This document shows positions 10,107-19,270 of a stretch of 64,000 nucleotides of DNA, in pieces. The number at the start of each line of letters is the position of its first letter. Position 1 is the first letter of the stretch. Source of the DNA: Streptococcus pseudopneumoniae (GTDB taxonomy: Bacteria; Bacillota; Bacilli; Lactobacillales; Streptococcaceae). The DNA is taken from contig NZ_JUQX01000066.1 in NCBI RefSeq assembly GCF_001074565.1, positions 1-64,000 on the forward strand, read 5' to 3'. A program made the position numbers and the translations under genes. Below the pieces are notes generated by a model. That model saw nothing but the letters and a program-made list of their open reading frames with translations, was not told the origin of the DNA and ran no database searches.

Positions 10107-10520
10107 TTATTCTGCTTCACGTTTTACGAATTTACATTTAACTGGCAATTTGTGGCTTGCAAGACGAAGCGCTTCGCGAGCGATCTCTTCAGATATACCA
10201 GCAACTTCAAACATCACTTTACCACGTTTAACTGGTGCTACCCAACCTTCAGGCGCCCCTTTACCAGATCCCATACGCACACCGATAGCTTTAGCAGTGT
10301 ATGATTTGTGTGGGAAGATTTTAATCCAAACTTTACCACCACGTTTCATATAACGAGTCATGGCGATACGAGCAGCTTCGATTTGGCGGTTAGTAATCCA
10401 GTGGCTAGTTGTAGCTTGAAGACCGTATTCACCGAATGCTACTTCTTTTCCACCTTTTGCTTCACCGCGCATTTTTCCACGGAATTCACGACGGTGTTTA
10501 ACACGTTTAGGTACTAACAT
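10107..10520 (-). CDS. rplP: 50S ribosomal protein L16
   Basis: 137 aa. It starts [19 protein letters not shown] and carries [25 protein letters not shown] and [20 protein letters not shown], the conserved loop near the A-site tRNA elbow. This is the site of evernimicin/avilamycin resistance mutations in pneumococci, and no obvious deviation is seen. It is 3 nt from the rpsC stop, so likely translationally coupled. Confidence 0.99.
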   Translation of the reverse strand: MLVPKRVKHRREFRGKMRGEAKGGKEVAFGEYGLQATTSHWITNRQIEAARIAMTRYMKRGGKVWIKIFPHKSYTAKAIGVRMGSGKGAPEGWVAPVKRGKVMFEVAGISEEIAREALRLASHKLPVKCKFVKREAE

Positions 10521-10523
10521 TGG

Positions 10524-11177
10524 TTATTTACCTCCTTTAGTGTTTTTACGAGCTGGAAGAACTTCACCACGGTAGATCCATACTTTAACACCAAGTTTAC
10601 CGTATGTAGTATCTGCTTCTTCCCAAGCGTAATCGATATCTGCACGAAGTGTGTGGAGTGGAACAGTTCCTTCTGAGTATCCTTCAGCACGGGCAATATC
10701 TGCACCGTTCAAACGACCTGATACTTGAGTTTTGATTCCTTTAGCTCCAGCACGCATTGCGCGTTGGATTGCTTGTTTTTGTGCACGACGGAAAGCAACA
10801 CGTTGCTCCAATTGACGAGCAATTCCTTCACCTACAAGGTGAGCATCCAAATCAGGTTGTTTGATTTCGATGATGTTGATGTGTACTTGTTTTCCAGTCA
10901 ATTTGTTAAGTTTTGCACGGAGTGCATCAACGTTAGCGCCACCTTTACCGATAACCATACCTGGTTTAGCAGTGTGAAGTGAAACGTTAACTTTGTTCAC
11001 TGCGCGCTCAATTTCGATTGTTGAAACTGCTGCGTCAGCAAGTTCTTTTTGAACGAATTTACGGATTGCAAGATCTTCATGAAGGTAATCCGCGTATTCT
11101 TTTTCAGCATACCATTTGGCATCCCAATCACGGATGATGCCGACACGCATACCAATTGGATGTACTTTTTGACCCAC
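10524..11177 (-). CDS. rpsC: 30S ribosomal protein S3
   Basis: 217 aa. The N-terminal type II KH domain has [14 protein letters not shown], and the C-terminal domain has [22 protein letters not shown]. It lines the mRNA entry channel and contributes to helicase activity. It is flanked by rplV (12 nt) and rplP (3 nt). Confidence 0.99.
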
Positions 11178-11189
11178 GATGTTACCTCC

Positions 11190-11534
11190 TTATTTTTCTG
11201 CAACAGCTACAGTGATGTGAGCTGTACGTTTGTTGATTGGTGAAGCTGAACCTTTCGCACGTGGACGGAAACGTTTCATAGTTGGTCCTTCGTTTGCGAA
11301 TGCCTCAGATACTACCAAGTTAGCTTTGTCCAAACCAAAGTTGTTTTCAGCGTTAGCTACAGCTGAGTTCAAAACTTTCAAGATGATTTCAGCAGCTTTG
11401 TTTGGAGTGAATGTCAAAATTGCAATAGCGTCGGCTACGCTTTTACCACGAATATTGTCAAGAACAAGACGTGATTTACGAGGTGAAACACGTACTGTAC
11501 GAGCCATTGCTTTAGCTGAAGTAATTTCTGCCAT
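11190..11534 (-). CDS. rplV: 50S ribosomal protein L22
   Basis: 114 aa. Conserved [23 protein letters not shown] leads to the beta-hairpin that reaches into the exit tunnel ([35 protein letters not shown]). This hairpin is the macrolide-resistance hot spot in pneumococci. The RPRAKGSA core looks wild type with no insertion. Confidence 0.99.
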   Translation of the reverse strand: MAEITSAKAMARTVRVSPRKSRLVLDNIRGKSVADAIAILTFTPNKAAEIILKVLNSAVANAENNFGLDKANLVVSEAFANEGPTMKRFRPRAKGSASPINKRTAHITVAVAEK

Positions 11535-11545
11535 TTATGTTCTCC

Positions 11546-11827
11546 TTATTTTCTACGTGTTTTCTTGTCGTCTGCAGCGTGACCTTTGTAAGTACGAGTT
11601 GGTGCGAATTCACCAAGTTTGTGACCTACCATGTCTTCTTGGATGTAAACAGGTACGTGTTTACGTCCGTCATAAACTGCAATAGTGTAACCAATGAAAC
11701 TTGGGAAGATCGTTGAACGACGTGACCAAGTTTTGATAACTTTTTTCTTTTCGTCGTTAGCTTGAGCTTCAACTTTTTTCATCAAATGCTCATCGACGAA
11801 AGGTCCTTTTTTAAGACTGCGTCCCAT
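11546..11827 (-). CDS. rpsS: 30S ribosomal protein S19
   Basis: 93 aa from [18 protein letters not shown], the universal S19 start. The ATG at 11825-11827 is preceded by AAAGGAGAAAAC. A longer in-frame opening (to 11875) is discarded as non-homologous. The conserved [21 protein letters not shown] and [11 protein letters not shown] are present. S19 pairs with S13 in the 30S head. A 102-nt gap separates it from rplB. Confidence 0.98.
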
Positions 11828-11929
11828 TTTTATGTTTTCTCCTTTAAATGTTGTACCACAGCGGCTTGCGCTCACATGGAGCGCTACCGAGCTGGCGGAT
11901 TATCTAGCGCTTATGCGACTAGTTTTAAA

Positions 11930-12763
11930 TTATTTCTCGTTGCGACGACGAACGATAAGTTTGTCGGATTTCGCTTTCTTGTTACGAGTTTTAAGACCAA
12001 GAGCAGGTTTGCCCCATGGAGTAGATGGCGCTTTACGACCAACTGGTGCTTTACCTTCACCACCACCGTGTGGGTGATCGTTAGGGTTCATTACAGAACC
12101 ACGAACTGTTGGGCGGATACCTTTCCAACGGCTACGTCCTGCTTTACCAAGGTTTACAAGTCCATGTTGTTCGTTTCCGACAACACCAACTGTTGCACGA
12201 CAAGTTCCAAGAATCATACGTACTTCGCCAGATTGAAGACGAACAAGAACATATTTACCTTCTTGACCCAATACTTGAGCAGAAGCTCCAGCTGCACGCA
12301 CCAATTCTCCACCACGACCTGGTTTTAATTCGATGTTGTGGATCAAAGTACCAACTGGAATGTTAGCAAGTGGAAGAGCATTTCCGACTTTGATATCTGC
12401 TTCTGGGCCTGAAACGATACGTTGACCAACTTCGAGACCTTTTGGAGCGATGATGTATGCTTTCACACCGTCTGTGTAGTGTACAAGAGCGATGTTTGCA
12501 GAACGGTTTGGATCGTACTCGATAGTTTTAACAACTGCTTCAACGTTGTCTTTGTTACGTTTGAAGTCAACCAAACGGTAGAAACGTTTGTGCCCACCAC
12601 CTTGGTGACGAACAGTGATACGACCGTTGTTGTTACGACCAGCCTTGTTCTTCAAAGCAACAAGCAATGATTTTTCAGGAGCGCTTGTTGTGATTTCAGC
12701 GAAATCCAAAGAAGTCATATTACGGCGACCGTTTGTTGTTGGTTTATAAACACGAATTCCCAC
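11930..12763 (-). CDS. rplB: 50S ribosomal protein L2
   Basis: 277 aa. The RNA-binding domain and the C-terminal [20 protein letters not shown] loop with the conserved His near the peptidyl-transferase centre are both present. It is one of the largest and most conserved large-subunit proteins, needed for subunit association. It lies 17 nt from rplW. Confidence 0.99.
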   Translation of the reverse strand: MGIRVYKPTTNGRRNMTSLDFAEITTSAPEKSLLVALKNKAGRNNNGRITVRHQGGGHKRFYRLVDFKRNKDNVEAVVKTIEYDPNRSANIALVHYTDGVKAYIIAPKGLEVGQRIVSGPEADIKVGNALPLANIPVGTLIHNIELKPGRGGELVRAAGASAQVLGQEGKYVLVRLQSGEVRMILGTCRATVGVVGNEQHGLVNLGKAGRSRWKGIRPTVRGSVMNPNDHPHGGGEGKAPVGRKAPSTPWGKPALGLKTRNKKAKSDKLIVRRRNEK

Positions 12764-12780
12764 GATATTTCCTCCTTAGA

Positions 12781-13077
12781 TTATTCAGCCTCAGCAGCAA
12801 ACAACTCGATTGCTTTTGAATCAGCTGTAAGTGTGATGATAGCTTTTTTAGTTTTGTTAGTAAAACCAGTGTAACGTCCAACACGTTTAGCTTTAGGTTT
12901 TACGTTGATTGTGTTGACATTTGCAACCTTAACACCTTCAAAAGCAGCTTCAACAGCTTGCTTAATCAAAAGTTTGTGCGCACGAGTGTCAACTTCAAAT
13001 ACATACTTTCCTGCTTCAAGTTGAGCCATTGAGCTTTCAGTGATAACAGGTTTTTTGATAACATCATACAAATTCAT
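12781..13077 (-). CDS. rplW: 50S ribosomal protein L23
   Basis: 98 aa. [21 protein letters not shown] start, [20 protein letters not shown] and [26 protein letters not shown] are typical. It is the main dock for trigger factor and SRP at the exit tunnel. Its ATG shares one base with the rplD stop (TAATG), which indicates translational coupling. Confidence 0.99.
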
Positions 13078-13700
13078 TATGCAAGAACCTCCTCGATTTT
13101 AGAGATAGCTGCTTGAGTAACAAGAAGTTTGTCACTATTTGCGATGTCAAGAACACTTGCAGTTGTAGCAGTCGCAACTTTCACGTTTGGAAGGTTACGA
13201 GCTGAAAGAGCTGCGAATTCGTTTCCTTCTTCAAGAATAACAAGGACTTTAGAATCGATGCTCAAAGCTGCAAGAACTTTTGCAAATTCAGCAGTTTTTG
13301 GAGCTGTAAATTCAAGAGAATCAACGGCTACAAATTTGTTTTCAGCAACTTTTTCTGAGTAAACAGATTTAAGCGCAAGGCGACGAACTTTTTGAGGAAG
13401 TTTGTACGCATAGCTACGTGGAGTTGGTCCGAAGACAGTTCCACCACCACGCCATTGTGGAGAGCGGATAGAACCTTGACGAGCACGTCCAGTTCCTTTT
13501 TGACGCCATGGTTTGCGTCCGCCACCTGAAACAGCTGAGCGATTTTTAACTGCGTGAGTTCCTTGACGAAGGCTAGCACGTTGGCTGATGATCACATCAA
13601 ACACAACAGATTGGTTTGGTTCAATACCAAAGATTGCATCGTTAAGAACAACTTCGCCAGCTTGATTACCAGTTTGGTCGAATAATGTTACATTTGCCAT
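13077..13700 (-). CDS. rplD: 50S ribosomal protein L4
   Basis: 207 aa. The long loop [20 protein letters not shown] reaches into the exit tunnel. This is the [12 protein letters not shown] stretch where macrolide-resistance changes occur in streptococci, and it is wild type here. In gamma-proteobacteria L4 represses its own operon, which is not shown for this group. It overlaps rplW by one base. Confidence 0.99.
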
Positions 13701-13724
13701 TTTGACTGTATTCCCCTTTCCTTA

Positions 13725-14351
13725 TTATTTACCAGCTTTAACTGCTGACTTGATAGTGATAAGAGATTTCTTAGCACCTGGTACGTTACCTTTGATAAGG
13801 ATAACGTTCTTTTCTGGAACAACTTGTACAACTTCAAGGTTTTGAATTGTTACACGGTCGCCACCCATACGTCCTGCAAGGTTTTTACCTTTAAATACGC
13901 GGTTAGGTGCAACAGGTCCCATAGAACCTGGACGACGGTGGTAACGAGAACCGTGAGCCATTGGTCCACGTGATTGTCCATGGCGTTTGATAACACCTTG
14001 GAAACCTTTACCTTTAGAAGTACCAGTTACGTCAACAACGTCTCCAGCTGCGAATGTTTCAACTGTGATTTCAGCACCAACTTCCAAGCCTTCAACGTTT
14101 TTGAATTCACGAATGAAGCGCTTAGGAGCCGTGTTAGCTTTCGCTACATGTCCTTTAGCAGGTTTGTTGCTCAATACTTCGCGTTTGTCATCAAAACCAA
14201 CTTGGATAGCGTTGTATCCGTCTGTTTCAACAGTTTTAACTTGAAGAACAACGTTTGGAGTTGCTTCAATAACTGTTACAGGGATCAATTCGCCAGCTTC
14301 AGTGAAGATTTGAGTCATTCCCACTTTTTTCCCTAAGATTCCTTTTGTCAT
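13725..14351 (-). CDS. rplC: 50S ribosomal protein L3
   Basis: 208 aa. It starts [20 protein letters not shown]. The central loop [25 protein letters not shown] nears the peptidyl-transferase centre. It is an early assembly protein. It is separated from rpsJ by an 82-nt AT-rich gap. Confidence 0.99.
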
Positions 14352-14433
14352 GAGAAAATAGTTCCTTTTCTATATTTTTTATTCAAAAAGTTTTTAACGA
14401 GCGTTTTTCATGCTCAAGGTATCAAGCTTTAAA

Positions 14434-14742
14434 TTAAAGTTTGATTTCTACGTTTACACCACTTGGAAGATCCAATTTCATCAACGCATCAACTGTTTTT
14501 TGAGTTGGGTTGATGATATCGATCAAACGTTTGTGTGTACGCATTTCGAATTGTTCGCGAGAGTCTTTATATTTGTGAGTCGCACGAATGATTGTGTAGA
14601 GGCTACGCTCAGTTGGAAGTGGGATTGGACCTGCAACTTCTGCACCTGTACGAGTAGCTGATTCTACGATTTTAGCAGCCGCTGTGTCAAGCGTACGGTG
14701 TTCGTAAGCTTTCAAACGGATACGGATTTTTTTGTTTGCCAT
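14434..14742 (-). CDS. rpsJ: 30S ribosomal protein S10
   Basis: 102 aa. [22 protein letters not shown] and the [32 protein letters not shown] signature are intact. It is the first gene of the S10 operon and also functions as NusE in antitermination. The tetracycline-associated loop (KYKDSR) is wild type. The promoter is 135-165 nt upstream. Confidence 0.99.
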   Translation of the reverse strand: MANKKIRIRLKAYEHRTLDTAAAKIVESATRTGAEVAGPIPLPTERSLYTIIRATHKYKDSREQFEMRTHKRLIDIINPTQKTVDALMKLDLPSGVNVEIKL

Positions 14743-14877
14743 CTTTTTCTCCTTTTCGTCTATTTAAGATAATAGGCTAGCTCCACAAGAAAACCGACGC
14801 GCGTTGCGTGGCAATGCAACCGAGCGTGTCGCAACCTCTTGCATCAAAGCTAAGACTGTAATTTACAGCACCATAAT

Positions 14878-14906
14878 AGAATAACACAAAGCCCCTGCGA
14901 TTGCAA
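14878..14906 (-). promoter_or_regulatory. SigA promoter of the S10 operon
   Basis: Minus strand: -35 TTGCAA (14901-14906), 17-nt spacer, extended -10 TGTTATTCT (hexamer 14878-14883). It leaves a leader of about 130 nt with GC-rich inverted repeats (CGACACGC / GCGCGTCGG) that may be regulatory. It has the same -35 and extended -10 pattern as the infA promoter. Confidence 0.8.
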
Positions 14907-14986
14907 GGGATTTGACAGGATTTTTTAATTTTTTTAGATGAAACTGTTTTCCTATTTCATCTTCCTATGACTACTGATTTACGATC

Positions 14987-15643
14987 TTAAAATTTAATCT
15001 TTTCTTCTATATAATACGAGATAATACGAGCCATTTTGACCTTGAATTTATCTGCTGATTGATCCACCAAGATATCTGCTTTAGACTCGGTTTCTCTGTA
15101 GTATTGCAGATACTGCTCCCGTCTCATTTGATGGCTAGCTAGTATAAAGGAAGCATCGCGATTTCTCATAATCGTATCTCGAGCTAGGCGCCTCTCCAAT
15201 TCCGTTTCTGCGTCCGTATAAAAGCAGATGGTTTTGTCAAAGAGTTCCTTGGGTAGAAAACCCACAGACATCCCTTCGACTATCAAGAACGGTTTTGAAC
15301 CAGATAAGACTTCACTTGGCTTCCAAGGTTCATCAATCGTCAAGATGTCCATGCCTGCCTTTAAAGCTATAATATCTCTTTCTAAACTTGCCAGTTCATG
15401 CGCCACTGGGAGACAAGCTGTCACCTTTTGATTTGGTGCTTGCTTTGGTACTACCAGGTGACGTTCTGAAGTGATATAGGGATCTGTTTCTAGTAGATTT
15501 ACCTTTTCAGAATCTAGAGCTTGGAACAATTCTTGAGCAAAGGTAGACTTACCTGATGCACCGTGACCGTAAATCCCCAGTGTTTTGACTTTCCCTAACT
15601 CTATCTCTGAAACCAGTTTGTCTACTAACTCTTTTTTCTTCAT
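14987..15643 (-). CDS. Uridine kinase-like P-loop kinase
   Basis: 218 aa. Walker A GHGASGKST (about 26-34) is followed by LLETDPYI and TIDEPW, the arrangement of the phosphoribulokinase/uridine kinase family. FLIVEGMSVGFLP corresponds to the acidic 'VEG' block after the nucleotide site. The exact substrate is not clear. It overlaps nrdG by 4 nt (ATGA), and this pair also occurs together in pneumococci by recall. A nucleoside kinase beside an anaerobic ribonucleotide reductase activator fits nucleotide supply. Confidence 0.75.
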   Translation of the reverse strand: MKKKELVDKLVSEIELGKVKTLGIYGHGASGKSTFAQELFQALDSEKVNLLETDPYITSERHLVVPKQAPNQKVTACLPVAHELASLERDIIALKAGMDILTIDEPWKPSEVLSGSKPFLIVEGMSVGFLPKELFDKTICFYTDAETELERRLARDTIMRNRDASFILASHQMRREQYLQYYRETESKADILVDQSADKFKVKMARIISYYIEEKIKF

Positions 15644-16236
15644 TCTCTCTTCACCTGTTCATAGCTTTCTTTTCCGTCATTGAGCTTGTCCCAAATCACT
15701 ACTTGCCCACTTTTGAGAGATTTTTGCACATCGATAATTCGTTGATTAGAGGAACCTCGGAACTGGAGCATGAGATTGCGCTTGCTTTTGTCATAACGAC
15801 CATCGACAAGGATGTCAATCAACGACAAGAGTTCCAGTTTGTCTGGAGTCTCCAACATCATTTCTTCCCAGGTGTAGCCAGTCCAAGACCAGATGTCCTT
15901 TTCTGGCAATTCCTTACGGATACGTTTGACGAGAGGCAAGAGAATTCCTGTATTAAGAAAAGGTTCTCCTCCCAGTAAGGTCAAGCCTTGAACATAGGGC
16001 TGGGCAAGATCTGCCATAATCTGTTCTTCTAACTCTGCTGTATAAGGAATGCCTGCATTGAAAGACCAAGTCGCAACATTATAGCAGCCCTCGCAGTGGA
16101 ACATACAGCCTGCGACATAGAGAGAGTTACGCACGCCTTCTCCATCGACAAAGTTAAAGGCCTTGTAGTCAATGATCCGACCTTTACTAAGCTCCTCGCT
16201 TTTCCACTCGCCTGGTTTTGGTGTATTCCATGTCAT
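15640..16236 (-). CDS. nrdG: Anaerobic ribonucleotide reductase activating protein (radical SAM)
   Basis: 198 aa. The radical SAM motif Cys44-x3-Cys48-x2-Cys51 (AGCMFHCEGCYN) binds the 4Fe-4S cluster that cleaves S-adenosylmethionine to install the glycyl radical on NrdD. TLLGGEPF matches the GGEP SAM-binding block. It lies downstream of nrdD, with two small genes between, and overlaps the next gene by 4 nt. It functions only under anaerobic conditions. Confidence 0.97.
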   Translation of the reverse strand: MTWNTPKPGEWKSEELSKGRIIDYKAFNFVDGEGVRNSLYVAGCMFHCEGCYNVATWSFNAGIPYTAELEEQIMADLAQPYVQGLTLLGGEPFLNTGILLPLVKRIRKELPEKDIWSWTGYTWEEMMLETPDKLELLSLIDILVDGRYDKSKRNLMLQFRGSSNQRIIDVQKSLKSGQVVIWDKLNDGKESYEQVKRE

Positions 16237-16240
16237 TCTT

Positions 16241-16741
16241 TTACTCCAAATCTATCCAGTAACGTTCTACGCCATTGCGAACATCCTCAATAAGACCTCC
16301 ATTTGCAAGAATGACGGCTCTGCTAGCCGGATTTTCTATGCTACAAGTCACTAAAGCTCGTTTAATATTCTTTCCCTTAGCAACTTGTAGACCTTGTCGG
16401 AGGGATTCTTTGGCATAACCCTTACCTCTTTCAGATGGACGAATGGAGTAGCCAATATGGCCCCCATTTTCTAGTAAGTAGTCATTTAATCGGAGACGAA
16501 GGTTGAGAAAGCCAAGAGCCTGGCCTGCTACGTCAAAACTAACCAACTGGATAGCAGGAACCCAGTTTTCAGGAATATTGAGTCCCGCTTCCGCTTGAAG
16601 ATTTTCTTTTAGCCACTCTTCATAAACAAAATTGTTGGCGTTCCAAAACCCACCATCGTGGGCTGATTGAGTCTGTTCAAACTCTGCCATCATTTCTAAA
16701 ATCGCTTCTTTATCTTCCAAACTTGGTCTACGTAGTTCCAT
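16241..16741 (-). CDS. GNAT family N-acetyltransferase
   Basis: 166 aa. MELRRPSLEDKEAILEMM start, the GHIGYSIRPSERGKGYAKESLRQGL acetyl-CoA-binding motif A (R/Q-x2-G-x-G/A) and SRAVILANGGLIEDVRNGVERYWIDL tail are the typical GNAT layout. The substrate is unknown. It is between nrdG (4 nt) and a 46-aa small gene and is likely co-transcribed with nrdD. Confidence 0.9.
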   Translation of the reverse strand: MELRRPSLEDKEAILEMMAEFEQTQSAHDGGFWNANNFVYEEWLKENLQAEAGLNIPENWVPAIQLVSFDVAGQALGFLNLRLRLNDYLLENGGHIGYSIRPSERGKGYAKESLRQGLQVAKGKNIKRALVTCSIENPASRAVILANGGLIEDVRNGVERYWIDLE

Positions 16742-16784
16742 CCTTACCTCCTGCTAAGAGAAAAGCGAGAGCGGACTCTCACTT

Positions 16785-16925
16785 TTATTTTTTCTTGTTC
16801 TTGTTTAAAAACTGTTCTCTGAGGTTGAGCAAGCGTTCTTTTTTTCCTACTCCACCTTTCGAATGTTTTTCATGATAACGGGTTACTTGAGCACGTCCCT
16901 TATCATCTAATTGGTATTTCCCCAT
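16785..16925 (-). CDS. Small basic conserved hypothetical protein
   Basis: 46-aa ORF starting MGKYQLDDKGRAQVTRYHEK and ending in a lysine tail, with many Lys/Arg (predicted strongly basic). It is 11 nt after nrdD, preceded by AGAAGGAAACGCA. A short gene at this spot is also present in pneumococci by recall, which supports it being real. Its function is unknown. The basic composition suggests nucleic-acid or NrdD/NrdG association, but this is only a guess. Confidence 0.75.
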   Translation of the reverse strand: MGKYQLDDKGRAQVTRYHEKHSKGGVGKKERLLNLREQFLNKNKKK

Positions 16926-16936
16926 TGCGTTTCCTT

Positions 16937-19144
16937 CTAATTTATTACTTCATGTCCGGATGTTTTAATAGTTGAGCCGTTCATGTGTTTGACACGCGCA
17001 GCGATTTCCTTGTGGCGTCCGTTAACCATCGGACGCGCTTGAGGATTTCCCAGATACCCACACGTACGTTTGACCACATCTACTGTTTTAGGGTCGCTAT
17101 TGCCACAGTTAGGACAAGCAAATCCTCGCTCAGTTGGTTCAAAATCCCCTTCAAAGTCACACTTGTAGCAACGATCAATCGGAGTATTGGTCCCTAGATA
17201 GCCAACTCGGTCATAGGCATAGTCCCAAACAGCTTCCAGGGCCTTAGGATTTTGTTGAAGAACTGGATACTCACAATAGTGGATGAAACCACCTGACGCA
17301 CCTGCTTCTGGATAAACTTTTTCAAAATCCAGCTTTTCAAACGGTGTTGGATTTTTACGGACATCATAGTGGAAAGAGTTGGTGTAGTATTCCTTGTCTG
17401 TAATATCAGGAATAGAACCGAACTTCTCTGTATCCAAACGACAGAAGCGATCTGTCAAACTTTCGGATGGTGTTGAGTAGATAGAGAAATGGTAATCATA
17501 TTGATCTGACCACTCTTCTACACGTCGTTTCATATCACGAATGATGTCAAGCGTAAATTCCTTGGCTTCTGGATTGCTTTCCCAGCTATTGCCAAAGAAG
17601 ACCGTCGCCACTTCATACAAACCGATATAGCCCAGCGAAACTGTCGCACGGCGATTCTTAAAGAGTTGGTCAACACTTTCTTCTTTTCCAAGACGGCGAC
17701 CGAAGGCTCCGTACTGATAGAGGATAGGGGCATTCGCTGGTGTTGCTTCCTTGGTCCGTTCAACACGGTAAACCAGAGCATCTTCCGCGATGTTCATCCG
17801 CTCATTGAAGATTTCCCAGAACTTATTCAGATCCCCTTCAGACTCGAGGGCGATACGAGGCAGATTGACTGTCACAACACCTAGATTCATACGACCTGAA
17901 TTGACCTCGACACCATTCTCATCCTTCCATCCTTGGAGGAAAGAACGGCAGCCCATAGGAACCTTGAAGGAGCCTGTCAGCTCGATAATCTTATCATAGG
18001 ACAAGACATCTGGGTACATCCGCTTGGTTGCACACTCAAGAGCCAATTGTTTGATGTCGTAGTTAGGTGAACCTTCCTCTAAGTTGAGTCCTCTTTTCAA
18101 CGTAAAGATGAGTTTAGGGAAGATGGCTGTTCGATGTTCTGAACCAAGACCCTTGATACGAATGGTCAAAATAGCTTTTTGAATTTCACGCTCAAAACGA
18201 TTGGTTCCCAGACCAAAACCTAGCGAAGTAAAAGGTGTTTGGCCATTTGAAGTGAAGAGAGTGTTGATTTCATACTCGAGAGATTGCATGGCATCGTAGA
18301 TGTCCTTTTGCGTTTTCTTCCAAGCGTAATCTTCCCGTTTATCAGGCAGAACCCACTCTTCCGCATCCTTGAGGTGTTTTTGATAATTCTTCTCTGCATA
18401 TGGAGCCAAGACTTCATCGATACGGTCAGCTGAACAGCCCCCGTACTGGCTAGAAGCAACATTGGCGATGATTTGTGAAATTTGAGCCGTCGCAGTCTGG
18501 ATAGACTTGGGACTCTCTACCTCTGCATTGCCAATCTTAAAACCATTTTCCAACATGCCTTTAAAATCAATCAAACAGCAGTTGGTCATCGGTGTGTAGG
18601 GACTGTAGTCCAAGTCATGATAGTGGATATCCCCTTTTTGGTGAGCATTGGCTACGTGCTTAGGAAGCATTTGCAGTCCAATTGATTTTCCAACAATCCC
18701 TGCTGTCAAATCACGCTGGGTATTAAAGACATCGCTGTCTTTATTGGCATTTTCATTGACAACTGCCTGATCTTTATTGAGCAGCTTATGGATACTAAAG
18801 TTGATATCTGTCGCTTTTGAGCGCTCAAAATCCCTTTGTGTCCGATAAGTGATATACTCCTCAGCCAAGGCATATTCTTTGGCTTCAAGGAGTTCATGTT
18901 CTACGACATTCTGAATTTCGTAAATCTTGACACCTTGAGGGAAGCGACTGTGAATTTCAGTGACGATTCTTTCAACCAGACCGTTTAGGCGTTTTTCTAC
19001 TAGAGGCGTAAGGTCCATAACTTTTTCTGCCGCCTTGTGGAGAGCCTTGTCAATCTTGTCTACATCAAACACTACACGTCTACCATCTCGTTTTTCAACG
19101 AACAAGGTGGGAACGGTTGCAAGCTTTTCTTCTAATACAATCAT
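16937..19144 (-). CDS. nrdD: Anaerobic ribonucleoside-triphosphate reductase (class III)
   Basis: 735 aa from ATG 19142-19144 (start MIVLEEKLATVPTLFVEKRDG). An ATG two codons upstream is possible but crowds the ribosome-binding site. The N-terminal ATP-cone (about 10-100) gives allosteric control, and the central domain reduces NTPs. The zinc site CYKCDFEG...CPNCG and the glycyl-radical motif RTCGYLG close the protein. It is oxygen-sensitive and activated by NrdG. An extended -10 TATAAT lies at 19190-19195. Confidence 0.97.
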   Translation of the reverse strand: MIVLEEKLATVPTLFVEKRDGRRVVFDVDKIDKALHKAAEKVMDLTPLVEKRLNGLVERIVTEIHSRFPQGVKIYEIQNVVEHELLEAKEYALAEEYITYRTQRDFERSKATDINFSIHKLLNKDQAVVNENANKDSDVFNTQRDLTAGIVGKSIGLQMLPKHVANAHQKGDIHYHDLDYSPYTPMTNCCLIDFKGMLENGFKIGNAEVESPKSIQTATAQISQIIANVASSQYGGCSADRIDEVLAPYAEKNYQKHLKDAEEWVLPDKREDYAWKKTQKDIYDAMQSLEYEINTLFTSNGQTPFTSLGFGLGTNRFEREIQKAILTIRIKGLGSEHRTAIFPKLIFTLKRGLNLEEGSPNYDIKQLALECATKRMYPDVLSYDKIIELTGSFKVPMGCRSFLQGWKDENGVEVNSGRMNLGVVTVNLPRIALESEGDLNKFWEIFNERMNIAEDALVYRVERTKEATPANAPILYQYGAFGRRLGKEESVDQLFKNRRATVSLGYIGLYEVATVFFGNSWESNPEAKEFTLDIIRDMKRRVEEWSDQYDYHFSIYSTPSESLTDRFCRLDTEKFGSIPDITDKEYYTNSFHYDVRKNPTPFEKLDFEKVYPEAGASGGFIHYCEYPVLQQNPKALEAVWDYAYDRVGYLGTNTPIDRCYKCDFEGDFEPTERGFACPNCGNSDPKTVDVVKRTCGYLGNPQARPMVNGRHKEIAARVKHMNGSTIKTSGHEVIN

Positions 19145-19189
19145 ATCCATGCTCTTTTCTAAAATATTGTTGAATTGTTTATATTCAGT

Positions 19190-19217
19190 ATTATACCACT
19201 CTAAAAATAAAAATCAA
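19190..19217 (-). promoter_or_regulatory. Promoter of nrdD
   Basis: Extended -10 TGGTATAAT (hexamer 19190-19195) with TTGATT 16 nt upstream, which overlaps the 3' arm of the ccs4-like terminator. No clear NrdR box pair is seen. Confidence 0.6.
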
Positions 19218-19270
19218 TATCTTGTGTCAAAAATCCTAAAATTTTTAAAATTCCACAAGATATTGATTTT
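19206..19270 (-). terminator. Terminator of the ccs4-like gene
   Basis: A long inverted repeat: AAATCAATATCTTGTG (from 19211) and CACAAGATATTGATTT (to about 19270) around a loop that itself contains AAAATTTT. T-rich sequence follows on both strands, so it could stop transcription both ways. Confidence 0.8.

Noticed and set aside
14884-14906. Hairpin CCC-TGC/GCA-GGG just before the S10 promoter as a terminator for the upstream kinase gene
   Set aside because: No T-run follows on the minus strand, and it overlaps the promoter elements.
19145-19205. NrdR box upstream of nrdD
   Set aside because: No paired sites resembling ACACTATATATTGTGT are visible near the promoter.
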